This document shows, one piece after another, positions 1 through 11,755 of a stretch of DNA of 64,000 nt. The translations under genes and the position numbers were made by a program. A model generated the notes under the pieces. That model was not told the DNA's origin, did not search any database, and saw only the letters and a list, made by a program, of their open reading frames with translations. This DNA is from Erodium maritimum (Eukaryota; Streptophyta; Magnoliopsida; Geraniales; Geraniaceae), in NCBI GenBank assembly GCA_963921825.1, contig OY997592.1:23129432-23193431 (forward strand). Reading direction: 5' to 3'. How positions within the stretch are numbered: the stretch's first letter is position 1; the number at the start of each line of letters is the position of its first letter.

Positions 1-777
1 TATAGTGGATATGATCATTGAACTGACCAAAAGTGAGATTTCCAAATGGTTGATTTTACCTATACTGTCAATGTGGAAATTTTCTTAAGGAGCAAATGTA
101 TATTGGTTTGTCCTTTGACCTGAGATCACCATAGTGATTAATAGAATGCTTGTTATACTTTGATATCGGACACCTAGTGTGTAAAAATACTATTTGAAAG
201 ATCATTGGGTATAATTGAGTACCTATATAATCAATGGCGAGTCAAGAAGGAATCCATCAACTCAAGGTAATGAGTTTGAACTCTATGTTGTTATGAATCT
301 TATGCTTGAAAAGATCCTTGGCCAAGGCAGAAGAATGATTTAAGAAATGAGTTTCTTAAAGTCATTCACCAACCACTAATGATCAACATGAAACATAGTG
401 GTTATCTATTAGGGTTTGACAGTCAAACCATACCCTAGGATAATCCAGAGTTGGAAAGATAGAAGGAAAACAATTCATCGTCCTTAAACCAGGTTCGTCT
501 TTATTGGATATTGATATTCACGTTATCCAGTCGTCGAGTAGTGTTGTTAGACACCAACCTCGATTAGTAGTTAATAAAATTAATTACTACTGGTTTAACG
601 TTGAACCTATGTGGTCACACACTTACTAGTGACGTTTGATGTTTAAGATCATTTAATTTATTATGAGATAATTTATTGAAATGATCTAGATGGCATATTT
701 GTTATACCTTCTGCTAACACAGAAATGTAATAAATATTGAAGTTCTTGACAGATTGGATCTAGGTTAAGTGGGAGAT
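1..777 (+). mobile_element. 3' internal part of a Ty1/copia-type LTR element (partial)
   Basis: AT-rich, non-coding sequence running to a purine tract (aagtgggagat, 767-777) that directly precedes a TGTTGGG-type LTR start. This is the expected polypurine tract and 3' LTR layout of a plus-strand LTR retrotransposon. No long open frame is present, so the RT/RNase H part must lie left of the window or be lost. Assignment to copia rests on the tract and LTR start only. Confidence 0.6.
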
Positions 778-1134
778 TGTTGGGTTTGCCCTAGGCCCAA
801 TCGGCTTTCAAGCCCAATTGCGTCTTGGACCCAATAATTATAAGTATATAAAGAGAGAATTAGGGTTGAGAGATATAATTTTTTTTTATTCTCATAGCCT
901 CCCTTTTCTATTCTCTCCCAAACAACCAAAAGAAGAATCGTTCTTCTCCATAGCCGTCTCAATTGTTGAAAGCATCAAAGATCGTTACTCGGTGTGGATA
1001 CACTAGAGGCTTTGTAGTTTCGGAGCTAAATCGATTTCGTTCTACAAATCAAGTAAGTGACTTTATTGTTTTAACGATGATTTAGATGCAAATAGATCGT
1101 TTTTGGATCGAATCCCTTTATTCCGCTGCAAACA
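778..1134 (+). repeat. 3' LTR of the plus-strand copia-type element
   Basis: The LTR starts TGTTGGGTTTGCC directly after the polypurine tract and probably ends at ...ccgctgcaaaca (1134), about 357 bp. A TATA-like box (tatataaag, about 845-853) with a pyrimidine-rich leader behind it fits the U3/R organisation. The 5' LTR is outside the window, so the right end and the target-site duplication cannot be confirmed. Confidence 0.6.
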
Positions 1135-1205
1135 TATGATGTTTTTTGATCATTCACTTCTTTTTGTTTCCATTCTCTCATCCACATTGTGCCCTATGAA
1201 TATTT

Positions 1206-2876
1206 TGTTGGGTTGGAGATGAACCAACTCGCAGCGGAAAATCAATAAAAACCAAGAGACGATTAAAACCATGAAACAACTAACAAAGAATGGATTCACA
1301 AGAGAAAAATCAGCACTATCTCTTACCAAAACAAGAACACCGGTTAACGAATGATTGGCTTGAGTCTCCAAGACGCCTACGTATCCACATGGGAATCAAA
1401 GCCACGTAGTTCTTCTCTTTGAGGACTCAAGAACACAAAAATGGAGGTGGAAACTAGCCAAACCCGAAATGGCCATGGAAGAGAGAGAGAAAATGTGTTT
1501 CCTATTCTTGTCTTGTGTTTGTTATGTTGAAAAAAAGATGACTTAAACATAACAAAACCCATACTTGTCCAACTAAAGGCATGGGACAAGTATGGTGTCA
1601 AGTAAGGTGTAAATAGGACAAAGGCAAGACAAGATTGGGTTATGTGGTGAATCACCAACACCTTAATCCTTGTCTTGCTTACTTAGTACTAATTAATCAA
1701 GACTTGATTAATTAGTTCCATAGGCCTTGGTTGCATGGGCCTTTCATGGGCCTCTTGGAACATGGCCTGTGGCCCATTTCCAACGAGGTTCCGTGATTCG
1801 CTCATCGCCTCCATGCCTTCCATACCGGAAATGTCCAACATTATCCGACGCGATCAATCCCAAGACTCCAAGCCTTTTCTCGATCCGTAAAGTCCTATTC
1901 ACTTACGGGCACATGACCCAAACCCCAGTTTTGGTCATGTCCCGAGACAACTCCCTTTTGGCCATTCTCCATAAATGTGTCAATGAGTTTCATCCTCCGG
2001 TGTGACCCTTAGGTTTATGCATGTCAATAGATCAACGTAAAATCCCATTTTACTTGATCCTAATTAAGTGGCAACTAACGAGACTTTAGTATTGCCTGAC
2101 ACTACATAACGAATCGACCTTGTCGATTCTAACCTTTCCGTCGTCCCTGTCATTATCCTTTTATCTCCGATATCCTGATTGAGATAAGGCATAGAGCCGT
2201 CATCCTTATTATTCTCAATCACCGTTCCTTGATATGTGAGATGACTGAAGATATGATACCAGTATCATGTGCATGGCCATGCTATTCTTTCAGTCACTCT
2301 CGATCAAGCGGCCGAGAACCGATATCTTTCCCATACCTCAGTATGAGGGATAAATCCCTTAGCCGCCTTTCGTGTCACTCATGTAGCCCGTCCCCAAGCC
2401 AATCCTGGCCGTTATGGAAGCCCTGTTACGGACAACGTTAGGCTCAGGTCAAACTCAGTTGTTGACTACATAGCGATCACAAAGACTCCTTGGTCTAAGG
2501 ATACATGACAAGCTACGACACTGAATATGTTCATGACTTAATCTATGGCACATATTCAGGGCGGGTCGTCCAATATCATGTCCCACATGATATCTATGAT
2601 CAGACTCCGGAATCCCATTCCAATGACTAACAGAACGTAAGCCATAAAGAGCCATCTTTCATACTAGTCGCTTCTAGTGAAGCTTTGTTGACTAGGGACC
2701 CATCGAGTGTGATCTATCTCGATCTATGGTTCTATTCGCATGGTGGGCATATATCAGAGCACACATCGATATATTACTCCAACACATAAGTAATATAAAG
2801 CCACTTTAATTTTATTGTTAACGATGATATATACATTTAGACATTTAGGATTGAACTATGGGCACTAAGACTAACA
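1206..2876 (-). mobile_element. Copia-type solo LTR, minus orientation, TSD tattt
   Basis: The segment starts TGTTGGGTTGGAG and ends ...gactaaca. It is flanked by the 5-bp duplication tattt at 1201-1205 and 2877-2881. Internal words (cagcggaaaat; gagtctccaagacgcctacg; caaagccacgtagttctt) recur in the LTRs of the copia element at 47117-59391, so both belong to related families. No internal coding region lies next to it, so it is a solo LTR of 1671 bp. Orientation is taken from the related complete element. Confidence 0.8.
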
Positions 2877-2881
2877 TATTT

Positions 2882-3696
2882 TACTTTCCTTCATACAAAA
2901 CAGGTTTGCACCCTCAGAGTCATCAACCTTTCAAACATAATTCCTCCACGGAGCAATAATTTTTTTCCTTGTATTTTGTTGGGAAGTATTTCAGATTGCT
3001 GTTGTGAATCAAATTAATGCAAATTGTTAGCTCTTCACTCCTTTTCATATAAGCATTTTCCTACCCTCCTATTTTCAGAAAGGCCTCCTACACTCCCATG
3101 ATAGAACAACCACGCATCTTTTCAAGTATGGTAACATAAACTTTATAAAAACCCTGCCTATGAGAATTGTGAACATACTGACTGACATTCCTTGCTATGT
3201 CAAGATAACTAATTTCCTTAAATACATGTACAATAGCATTATACCTTTCATCCCTCAATTGAAGCAAATCACCACAAACAAGCATCTCAGGTAATTGACA
3301 CCATTGTCTTAAGAAAAAATCATATTAATACATGTAAGGGAACAGGGGATGGATTAACAATTCTTATTCTCATGTTCAAGTGACCAGAATCTGAACTCAA
3401 AGTATTAACAACTCATACTCTCATGTTCTAGTAACTACGGGCGCACGATTTTGGGTTGAACTATCACCTTATCCGATTAACCAGTAACTAAAAGCACGAT
3501 ATCCAAAGATGATCACACATACATTTAATTTATTTAATAGACCAATTTGAAATCTATGTGAATATGGACCTGGCCGATCCGAACGAAACGGGACAAAATC
3601 CGGTCTGAAATCTATCTAGGATTCCAGATCTAATGGATACAGTCATATATGGTCCGGGCGAAATTCAGTCTAAAATCTATCTAGGATTCCAAATCT
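2882..3696. other. Unassigned flanking sequence with a short coding-like fragment
   Basis: AT-rich sequence between two solo LTRs. The left part shows nothing recognisable. It contains a 66-codon minus-strand frame at 3088-3285 (listed separately). From about 3560 a diverged minisatellite begins. Confidence 0.4.
3088..3285 (-). pseudogene. Coding-like fragment, function unknown
   Basis: A 65-residue minus-strand frame beginning MLVCGDLLQLRDERYN and ending EKMRGCSIMGV before a stop. Its composition is mixed hydrophobic and charged, unlike the low-complexity frames elsewhere, so it may be a remnant exon of a host gene. No motif is recognised. Sequence upstream on the minus strand reaches a stop within a few codons, and no convincing splice site was found. 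It may also be chance. Confidence 0.2.
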
Positions 3697-3701
3697 GATG
3701 A
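3600..3701 (+). repeat. Diverged ~70-90 bp minisatellite, left part
   Basis: About three imperfect copies of a unit built on atctatctaggattccagat, agtcatatatggtc and cgaaat(t/c)cag. The second copy is split by the solo LTR at 3702-6623, and the array resumes at 6624-6735. Confidence 0.55.
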
Positions 3702-6623
3702 TGTAAGAACCACTCCCGGTCAACGCCAGTCAAATCTGCGAAAAACAGGAAAATTTAAAAAATTTAAGACAGACACATAATTGAACCTAAAATTTACCCC
3801 GAGGGTCATACCGGACTTAAGTTGACCCCGATATGGACCAAAGTGAGTTCCGGGGGACTTAGGGCAACTTTCTGACCAATTTGGGAAATGTTGACTTTTC
3901 GCTGGAAAAGTCAATCGAGCGACGTTTTGGTCCATTCGAGGTCCGTTTTGGATCCAAAAAGATTAGCCATCGTTGCAGCGGTCTTAGTTGAGCCGTTTCC
4001 TTGTAGCCCGTGAAGTTTCGTAATTTCTTGGAAAAAGTGCCCGTTCGGGGCCCGAAACGTCCGAATTTCGCGAATCTGATTGGAAAATATCTTGAAGATA
4101 TTTCCCATAAAAGGTGTGGGACCTACTTGCCACTTATCAAACAAGTGGTGGTGTTAGGTTTTTGGGGCAAAACAAGAGAAGACACAAGAGGGGGGGTCGG
4201 CCAAGGCATTTCAAAAAGGAAAAAAATTAGGTTTTAGAAAGAGAAAGAAGAGAGAAGGAGAAGAGAGAAAAGAGAGGGAGCTTCTAGGGTTTTGCCACTA
4301 TTCACGAGCATCAAACCATTGGATCGTCTCAAAGATAGAAGAATCGAACTCCCATCGACATTCTCTACGGTGAGCATCTAACCGAATTTCGTTTTGTTAA
4401 GTTTGAAAGTTAGGGTTTGCTTTGAAACTAGTGGTTTATGGTGGTGTTGAGGTGTGTGGCTCGTTGGAGACGTTTTGGGGCAAGATTGGGACGCTTTTCG
4501 GTGACCGGAGGCTCGGGGGGAGCTCCGGCCACCGTGTATGGTGGTTGGCCGGCCATGGAGTGGCTGGCCGGAGCTAGGACCGGCCACCACCATGGTGGAC
4601 CGGCCCCAAACCGGCCCTAGCCACCCACGGCCAGAGGGGGTCGGGTGGGGCCCACATGCTCGGGTATTCAGGTTTCGTGTTCGGGTGGTTTAGAACGTTC
4701 CCCAAGTAATTAATCCACACCCGGATCGAAATTTGGAATTAAATTGTAAAAGTTGTAATTGACGGGTTTAGAAACTTTAAACGCAAATTAAATGACTCGG
4801 AAGTCGGAAATTGATTCCGTCGAGTGCTTAGGAACCCTTGAATTATTCTAAGACCGTAGAAACGAAAACGGGAATTTTCGGAGCCCCGGAAGGGCGTTTT
4901 CAAAACCCGGGCAGATTCGCCATGTCAGGCGAATCGGGCTTTTCCGGGTCCATTATCGACAATGTCGAGTAATTGGGAAGTTTGGGAGTGATCGACATTG
5001 TCGGGGTTACTTTTTGACGTCAAGTTTATTAAAATTCAGTTTATGCCTGCAAGCTTAAAAGTATTTAAAATTGTGTTCTGATTAGATCGCGCCGCAGACA
5101 GAGGAAAGGGAAAGCTAAGCGAGTGATCGAGATCACGCCGGAGCTTGTTTGTGAGCTTTTGGAGAAAGCATACGAGGTAGGGAAAAGTAGCCGGATCTCG
5201 GCCCTGACTAGGGAAAGTTAACAGTAGAAATGCATGTGACACTTGGGTGTCGTGGGTTTAATAAGTTTATCGAATATTAGAAAGGCAGGCGACACCGGGT
5301 GGTGTCGTATGATACGGGAACGTATCGAACAATAGAAATGCATGTGGCACTTAGTAGTGTCGTAGGAGCAGTGAACTTATTGATATTAGAATTACTTGAG
5401 GCATTTGGTTATGCCCGGAGGTTGATTGTTTAATTTATGTCTTGGGTCGCCATGAGAGCCCGTACTTTATTGTCTGTGTCTTGGGTGGCCATGAGACCCC
5501 GTACTTTACTGTCTGTGTCTTGGGTGGCCATGAGAGCCCGTACTTTGCTGTCTGTGTCTTGGGTGGCCTTGAGTGCCCGTGGGGTTGTTGAACCCGTGGT
5601 TTACAGTTGGGTTGTTTTAGGTGGCCGTGAGTGCCCGTGGGGTTGTTGAGCCCGTGTTTCACCGTTGGTGTTTTGGGTGGCCGTGAGGGCCCGTGGGGTT
5701 GTTGAGCCCGTGTCCTTACTGTTGGTGTGTCTTGGGTGGCCATGAGTGCCTGTGAAGTGTTAGACCGGCGTTGTTGCTGTTTGTTGAACTTTGTTTGTGA
5801 CTGTGATTGTGGCTACCTGAGGTTGGGGGCCCGCTTCATAATAACGGGGGTCCTGTGATCGCACGCGTCTGCATGTTTAGACGGGGTAGGGGGCCCGCCC
5901 GAGAGGAAAGGGGTCCTGGTCGCGCGTGCGTGGGGGTGACAGATCGACAGCCTGATCTGACTTTGTGTCGGTAAAAGTTCGACAGGTCGACCGCCTGGCC
6001 TGACAGGGATCGGCAAAGTTGTGTGGGGACTGAGTTGTACGACAGGTCGACTGTCTGGCCTGACAAGGATCGGCAAAGTGCGTGGGGACTGAGTTGCTGG
6101 AGTGCGATCCTTTGCGATCTTGTTTGGTGTGCGATCCTTTGTGATCTTGGGTGTTGCGTGGTTGTCTTTCGTGTCTTTGGAGGAAGTCGTAATCGTTGTG
6201 TCGTGTCTACATTACGGGTCCGAGTGTTGAGTCGGTTGAGGAAAGTACCAGTTTGTGTGTTAGTCGGGTTGATGTTGGTGTTACCGGCATTGTCTGCTAG
6301 TATGCCGTAGTCATTCTGTTATCCGTGGTGGTGAGCGAACGCTCACCCCTAGCTGCTTTTCCTACAGGTACTGGTCGCGGGACGGACTAGGTGAGCTTCC
6401 AGAGCTTGAAGAGCTAGGAGCGGGAGTCCGGGTTTACTTTTGAGTCTAGCGAAGTATGCCTTGTATTTTGTCCGCTTGTTGGGACGTACTTTTGAGTTGT
6501 AAATATTTATTTTGTTTAAGTAAATGATGGTTTTAAAGTGATCTATTTAAAAGGTTTGAAAATGTTTTATTGTTTTAAATGTTCGCGTTCCGGGTTCGGC
6601 TCTACTGAATTTGGGGCGTGACA
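3702..6623 (+). mobile_element. Ty3-type solo LTR, plus orientation, TSD gatga
   Basis: The 2922-bp segment starts TGTAAGAACCACTCCCGG and ends ...ttggggcgtgaca. It is flanked by gatga at 3697-3701 and 6624-6628. These termini are shared by the complete Tekay-type element at 36422-45862 and by the minus-strand solo LTR at 49087-51917, its closest relative here. No primer-binding site or coding region adjoins it. Internal minisatellites lie at about 5437-5745 and 5985-6075. Confidence 0.85.
5437..5745 (+). repeat. Tandem repeats within the solo LTR
   Basis: Three copies of a ~40-bp unit (tgtcttgggtggccatgaga, then gcccgtactttactgtctg), followed by about three longer, related units (gtggccgtgagtgcccgtgg, then ggttgttgagcccgtg). 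Complementary versions occur in the minus-strand LTRs at about 8220-8545 and 49915-50190, so the repeat belongs to the LTR family. Confidence 0.75.
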
Positions 6624-6735
6624 GATGATATATAGTCATATATGGTCTGGACGAAATCCAGTTCGAAGTCCATTAAGGATTCCAGATTCCGCATATATCG
6701 ACTATCGAGTCATATCCGTTCCGGTAATAAATCCA
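6624..6735 (+). repeat. Diverged minisatellite, right part
   Basis: Continuation of the array interrupted at 3701: agtcatatatggtctggacg, then cgaaatccag and aaggattccagattc. The element at 3702-6623 lies inside one repeat unit. Confidence 0.55.
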
Positions 6736-7230
6736 GGATACTAGAAATTTATTAATATTTGAAATGTAATATTTTAGTATGACTTTTACAATATGAATTT
6801 AGTTTAGAAAATTGGTGGAGGTTAAAAAAATTTATGATTTTTTTTAATGTTGTCTTGATGGTTGTAAAATACAATTGATTATTATTTATATAAAGTAGAT
6901 TTGTGGGGTGTTTTTTCACCATTAAGCATGTATCATTGAGTTCACTCAATGATCCTACCTTATTGATTTTTTACTCGAATAGTTAAAATAAATTGTTAGC
7001 GTTTTTTCTCCTATTTTTAATTTTTGTTGACAGGAAAATTTGGTTGAAATGGACAAATTGACTAAAAGAAATGAGCCTACTAAGGTCCATATAAAATCCA
7101 AAACAGGTCAAAAAACTAAAATTTTATAGGTAATCCAGACTGATTCTGGATATGGTATTTTTTGTATCATGATGATCCAGAAAAAATGATTTATTGACTC
7201 TAGACGGGATATTTGAACTGATTACACCCT
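6736..7230. other. AT-rich intervening sequence
   Basis: No gene or element was recognised. It may include remnants of the internal region of the LTR element to its right, but nothing codes. Confidence 0.4.
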
Positions 7231-7242
7231 TATCTAATACCA
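7231..7242 (-). promoter_or_regulatory. tRNA-Met primer-binding site remnant
   Basis: On the minus strand this reads TGGTATTAGATA, close to the initiator tRNA-Met primer site TGGTATCAGAGC. It is separated by three bases from the LTR end at 7246. It shows that this LTR is the 5' LTR of a minus-strand element whose internal region would lie to the left. Confidence 0.55.
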
Positions 7243-7245
7243 AGC

Positions 7246-10200
7246 TGTCACGCCCCAATTTCAGTAAACCGAACTCGGGACGCGAACGTTTTAAAAACAT
7301 AAAAAAACTTGAAACCTGTTTTCATTAAATCACTTTAACATACCAGTTTAGTTCAACAAAATAATATTTACAACTTAAACTACGTCCCAACACGTGGACA
7401 AAACGAGGTACACGTCACTAGACTTAAAACTCCCAGAACTCGCTTCAAGCTCTTCAAGCTTCAGAAGCTCACCTAAACCAGCCTGCGAACGGTACCTGTA
7501 GGAAAAGCAGCAAGGGGTGTCGTTCGCTCACCACCACAGATAACAGACTGACTACGGCATAATTAGCAGACAAAGCCGGTAACACCAACAACAAACTCAA
7601 CTCCGGGGATCACTGTCCCCAACTCAAGTACTCTGACTGACAAACACCCACGGTGACCTTCCTCGAACGACTCAACACTCAAACACGTAAGTAGACCCGA
7701 CACAACGATCACGACCTCTTCCAAGGACTCAAAAGGAACTACGCAACACCAAACAAGATCACAAAGGATCGCACACCAAACAAGATCGCAAAGGATCGCA
7801 TACCAGCTGCTCAGTAACCTCCCTCAATCACGCACTTTGCCGAACCACTCAGGCCAGGCGGTCGACCTGTCTCAGTAACCTCTCTCACTCACGCGCTTTG
7901 CCGAACCACTCAGGCCAGGCGGTCGACCTGTCTCACTCACGCGCTTTGCCGAACCACTCAGGCCAGACGGTCGACCTGTCTCACTCACGCGCTTTGCCGA
8001 ACCACTCAGGCCAGGCGGTCGACCTGTCTCACTCACGCGCTTTGCCGAACCACTCAGGCCAGGTGGTCGACCTGTCTCACTAACCTCTCTCAATCACGCG
8101 CTTCCCCGACACAAAGTCGGGCCAGGCGGTCGACCTGCCTCAGTAATCTCTCTCACTCAGGTAACCACAATCACAATCACAAGCGAGTTCAACAAACAAC
8201 AACAACACAGGTTCAACACTCCACAGGCACTCATGGCCACACAAGACACGAACAGTAAAACACGGACTCAACGGCCCCACAGGCACTCATGGTCTCCCAA
8301 GACACACCAGCAGTAGAACACGGACTCAACAACCCCATAGGCACTCACGGCCTCCCAAGACACCAAAAGTAAAGACACGGGTCCAACGACCCCACGGGCA
8401 CTCATGGCCACCCAAACTCAACAATAAATAGTACGGGCTCTCAAGGCCACCCAAACTCGACAATAAATAACACGGGCTCTCAAGGCCACCCAAACTCAAC
8501 AATAAATAACACGGGCTCTCAAGGCCACCCAAACTCGACAATAAATAACGCACAACAACCTCCGACATAAACGATGCCTCCAACAGTCCTAAGATCCCTA
8601 GTTTAACAAACAACCTCCGGGCATGGTCATATGCCTCCAGTAATTCAATTATCGCTAAGTTCTCTGATCCTACGACACTACTAAGTGTCACATGCTTTTC
8701 TCATAAACGCTACAATCCCGTATCATGCATTTCTAATATTCGATAACCTACTCAACCCACGACACCCCGGTGTCACATGCAATTCTACTGTTAACTTTCC
8801 CTAGTCGGGGCCGAGATCCGGCTACTTTTCCCTACCTCGAGGCGAACCGACAGTTGCGTCCCCTAGCTGCTGGCTTCCTGGCTCGCTATCTCCGGTCTTC
8901 TCTTCGATTGAAGCCGGACTCTAAAACAAAGCGAAAACCATACTCAAAAACAAGCCCAAAGTCGGATTAAGCGTTACGACGGTTTCGATTTCAAATTCAA
9001 CAGTTGCCATTTAATCCGAGCGGGCTAAGAGTGGGATTTAAACGACGAATCGGGTTCGAGTACTCGAGCCCTGAGCACAAAACCCGGTGCATGGATTTCG
9101 AGACACGGCTCCCGAGGCACCGATTCCGCGTTCCGTTGTTAAACCCATCCTAAGTCCGTTTCAACAGCCCGATTATTCGTTCCACGCTCAACAGTTCAAG
9201 GCCCAGTTTAAATCAAATATGATTGTTCTTTTTAATTCCTTTTTAAAACCCAAGTCGTTTTAGTTCATTTTCCTACAAATTTGTTTCTCCAAACTCCTCG
9301 ACTCAAAACCGTTATTAAAACCAAATTGATGTTAATTCCATTTTTAACTTAAAACCGTCTTTGAAACTTTTTTGCTTTGTTTAAATCTGAATTTATTTTA
9401 AATTGTTTCCCTTTTAACAAATCATTTTCTTTAATTTCTGTTTCAACAAAACTGTTCTAACTTGCCCAAATTTAACTCGATTTGTCCAGAAGAAATTTCT
9501 GTTTTAACAATTTTCCAGATCCAAAACAGTTTGGAAAAAAGAAAGACAACGGGAAAAATGTCGGGTTTCGAACCGACCGGCCGCCGGCGAGGGCGGCATC
9601 GGCCGGGGCCTCACCGTAGAGAAAAAAGACGGTGGGAGGCGTCGGGTTTGCAGCCGTGGAGGTGGGGAGCACGGCGGGGACCTTCCTCGCCTCAGATCCG
9701 GACGGCCCCAGTGGCTCTGTCCCGGATCTGTCGAATGCGTCGACGACCTGGCTCCGGTCGTTCACGGCGACGGCGAGGGGAGGAGAAGACGAAGGAGAGG
9801 GCGGCGAGACCGAGGGGCTCGGTGGCTGTTTCCCCGCCGGCGAGCTCGAAGCGAGCTCGGGACGCGGGAGATCGGGTCGGAGACGGAGAAGAAGGTGGTG
9901 GAAGCTCGGATCTGAGAGAGGGAGGTCTCTGGTGAGGGACGGTCGGCGAGCTTGAAAGGACGGGGAGAAGGAGAGACGGGCGGCTGGGTTTCGGTCGCGC
10001 AGTGAGGAGAAGGGTAGAGGGAGGTGGCTGTCGTGGTTGGACGGGGGAGAAGACGGCGGCGAAGGGAAGGAAGGGAGGTGGTTGCCGGTTGGACGGAGGA
10101 GAAGACGAGAGAGGAGAGGGTGAGAGGGTTTTGGGGGTCGGCTGCGCGAAAACGAAGAGGAGAGGGAAGCCAAAAATGGCTGCTGAACCCTGGGGTTTGG

Positions 10201-10401
10201 CTTATAAAGCCTGGGCTTGCGCCGGGTCAGCACTTGGGCCGGTTCTGACTCGGTCCGGGTCTGTCCGTTCCAGCCCAAAACCTTTTTTTTTTTACAGCTT
10301 TCTTTCGCACTCGGTCAAAATTTCTCGATCCTGTTTTCAACCACGACGCCTTAAACGATAACTTAAACAAGTTAAAACTTTTTATCGAGGCGGTCTTCAC
10401 A
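7246..10401 (-). mobile_element. Ty3-type 5' LTR, minus orientation, internal region lost
   Basis: It starts tgtcacgccccaatttcag and probably ends ...ggcggtcttcaca at 10401, about 3.16 kb. The first 1.6 kb (to about 8845) matches, in reverse, the 3' half of the solo LTR at 3702-6623, including its repeat arrays. The remaining half is unrelated to that LTR and includes a GC-rich block (about 9560-10250). No TSD is found (caagc on the left is primer-site spacer), as expected if the element was truncated. Long open frames in the GC-rich block are low-complexity Arg/Gly/Pro/Ser and not believable as proteins. The right end is uncertain. Confidence 0.6.
7831..8150 (-). repeat. 48-bp tandem repeat within the LTR
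   Basis: Four near-identical 48-bp units (gctttgccgaaccactcagg, then ccaggcggtcgacctgtctc, then actcacg) from about 7894 to 8085, flanked by two diverged units. One or two copies of the same motif occur at 5985-6075 and about 49640, so this copy has expanded. Confidence 0.85.
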
Positions 10402-10465
10402 CTCGTCGTACATGCTCTTAAAATTTATTTGATTAAGAAAAGGGGGCATTAACTCAGTCTTAAAT

Positions 10466-11740
10466 GGATCTCTCTTGGCCTTGAGAGAATAACCCTAGCC
10501 CTATCATGTCGCCGCTATGGAGCTCCAATCTGTCGCCATTGTCGCGCCGCCTGGCCCTGTCGGGTTCGTCATTCCGGTATTTGCGTACCCCATCCAGTTG
10601 ACCTCGCAGACCACGCCTGGTGCGGGGTTTAATTACGGGTGGGAGTGGGTGGCTTTTCCTCAACCCTCTGCGCCTCTCCCCTCCTCTGGTCCACTGGTGG
10701 CCTCAGTGACTCCTCTTTCGATCGCCAGGTCTCTTGGTCCTTCTCTCATGGCTCTATCCGGCCATTCTCCCTCGACTGGTCGGCAGGTCCTCTCGCCTAT
10801 GGTGGTCCCTCTCTCTCCCTCCGCCGTTGCACCCGCTGCAATAACGACGCCAGCGATGGAAACCGCTATTTTGACGGTGGATCTCTCCTTCCACTCCACT
10901 TCTTTCGGCATCCTGCTTCGGGTGTTAAGCCATATTATGCGACCCCCCGTCTATGGGACCGATCCTAAAGGGAGTCTCTTCTCCCGGGTCGCCTTCTCCA
11001 GTACTGAATGCTACCTCACAGCGGGGGAGGCCTCTGAATCGCCATGGGTTACCTTCCTCCCCAAGTAATGGTCCTTTGGCCTTACCTCCCCCGAACCCTG
11101 GCGAGCCGGCTCCTTCACCCCATCGTCCATGACCTTGCTCTAGCCTTGGTTGTGGGCGGCAAGGATTCTAAGGTTTCATCGCCTTTTGGTGTTACCACGA
11201 ATCTACTTAGGACCCCACCAATCCTCGGTGCCACCTCGCCCATGCCTAGGGTTTCTTTGGTTCCACTGGTGGAGTCTGCACTGGTTCCACCCGGCATATC
11301 GGACGTGAGATCGGCCCACCGGACCCTCACACCCCCTCGGCTGGGGGGAGTCCGGCCTCAGTCCCCTCCTTCACTAGTGCTACCGAACCCGCAACCGATC
11401 TTGAGGACTGGGTACGGGACCTCTTGCGAGGATCTGGAAGTAGGGGACCCACATCCACCGGCGACTAAACTTCGACGGGGTCGACCCCAGGCCCTTACAT
11501 CCTTGGCCCGGTACCATAGGGATAAGTTGTTCTTGTCAACCCCGTCGCTCGCGATGCAGGTCGTCGTTGAGGGTACTGATCTTGATGGAGGATTCCTTGT
11601 GCTGGGGGATGGGTCTCCTCCAACGGATTCAGGACACGTCAAGCGCCCACAGGATGTTCTTTGTCGCCAGAGAATCTCTGATGCACTGTCTTATTATTAC
11701 ACACAATTTGATTAATGAAATTTGCACCTTTGGCTCAAAA
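10466..11740 (+). mobile_element. RT-less LINE-like retroposon with perfect 15-bp TSD
   Basis: A 1275-bp segment lies between two perfect copies of aactcagtcttaaat (10451-10465 and 11741-11755). Its 3' end is ...ttaatgaaatttgcaccttt, then ggctcaaaa directly against the right duplication, as in plant L1-type LINE tails. Two overlapping frames (10517-11068 and 11044-11715) are rich in Pro, Ser and Thr. Neither shows endonuclease, RT or zinc-knuckle motifs. It could be an internally deleted LINE that kept its ends, a separate non-autonomous retroposon, or a processed transcript of an unrecognised gene. Confidence 0.75.
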
Positions 11741-11755
11741 AACTCAGTCTTAAAT

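Noticed and set aside
5813..6310. Overlapping 76-95 codon frames
   Set aside because: Fall in LTR repeat units with no homology-like features.
7831..8150. Regular repeats resembling a CRISPR array
   Set aside because: Plant LTR minisatellite. Units are contiguous with no unique spacers, and the 34-bp array at 24545 and the leader repeats at 56118 also lack spacer-like structure or cas genes.
9462..10361. Several long overlapping frames on both strands (up to 268 codons)
   Set aside because: They are low-complexity Arg/Gly/Pro/Ser translations of a GC-rich block inside an LTR, with no domain and overlapping opposite frames.
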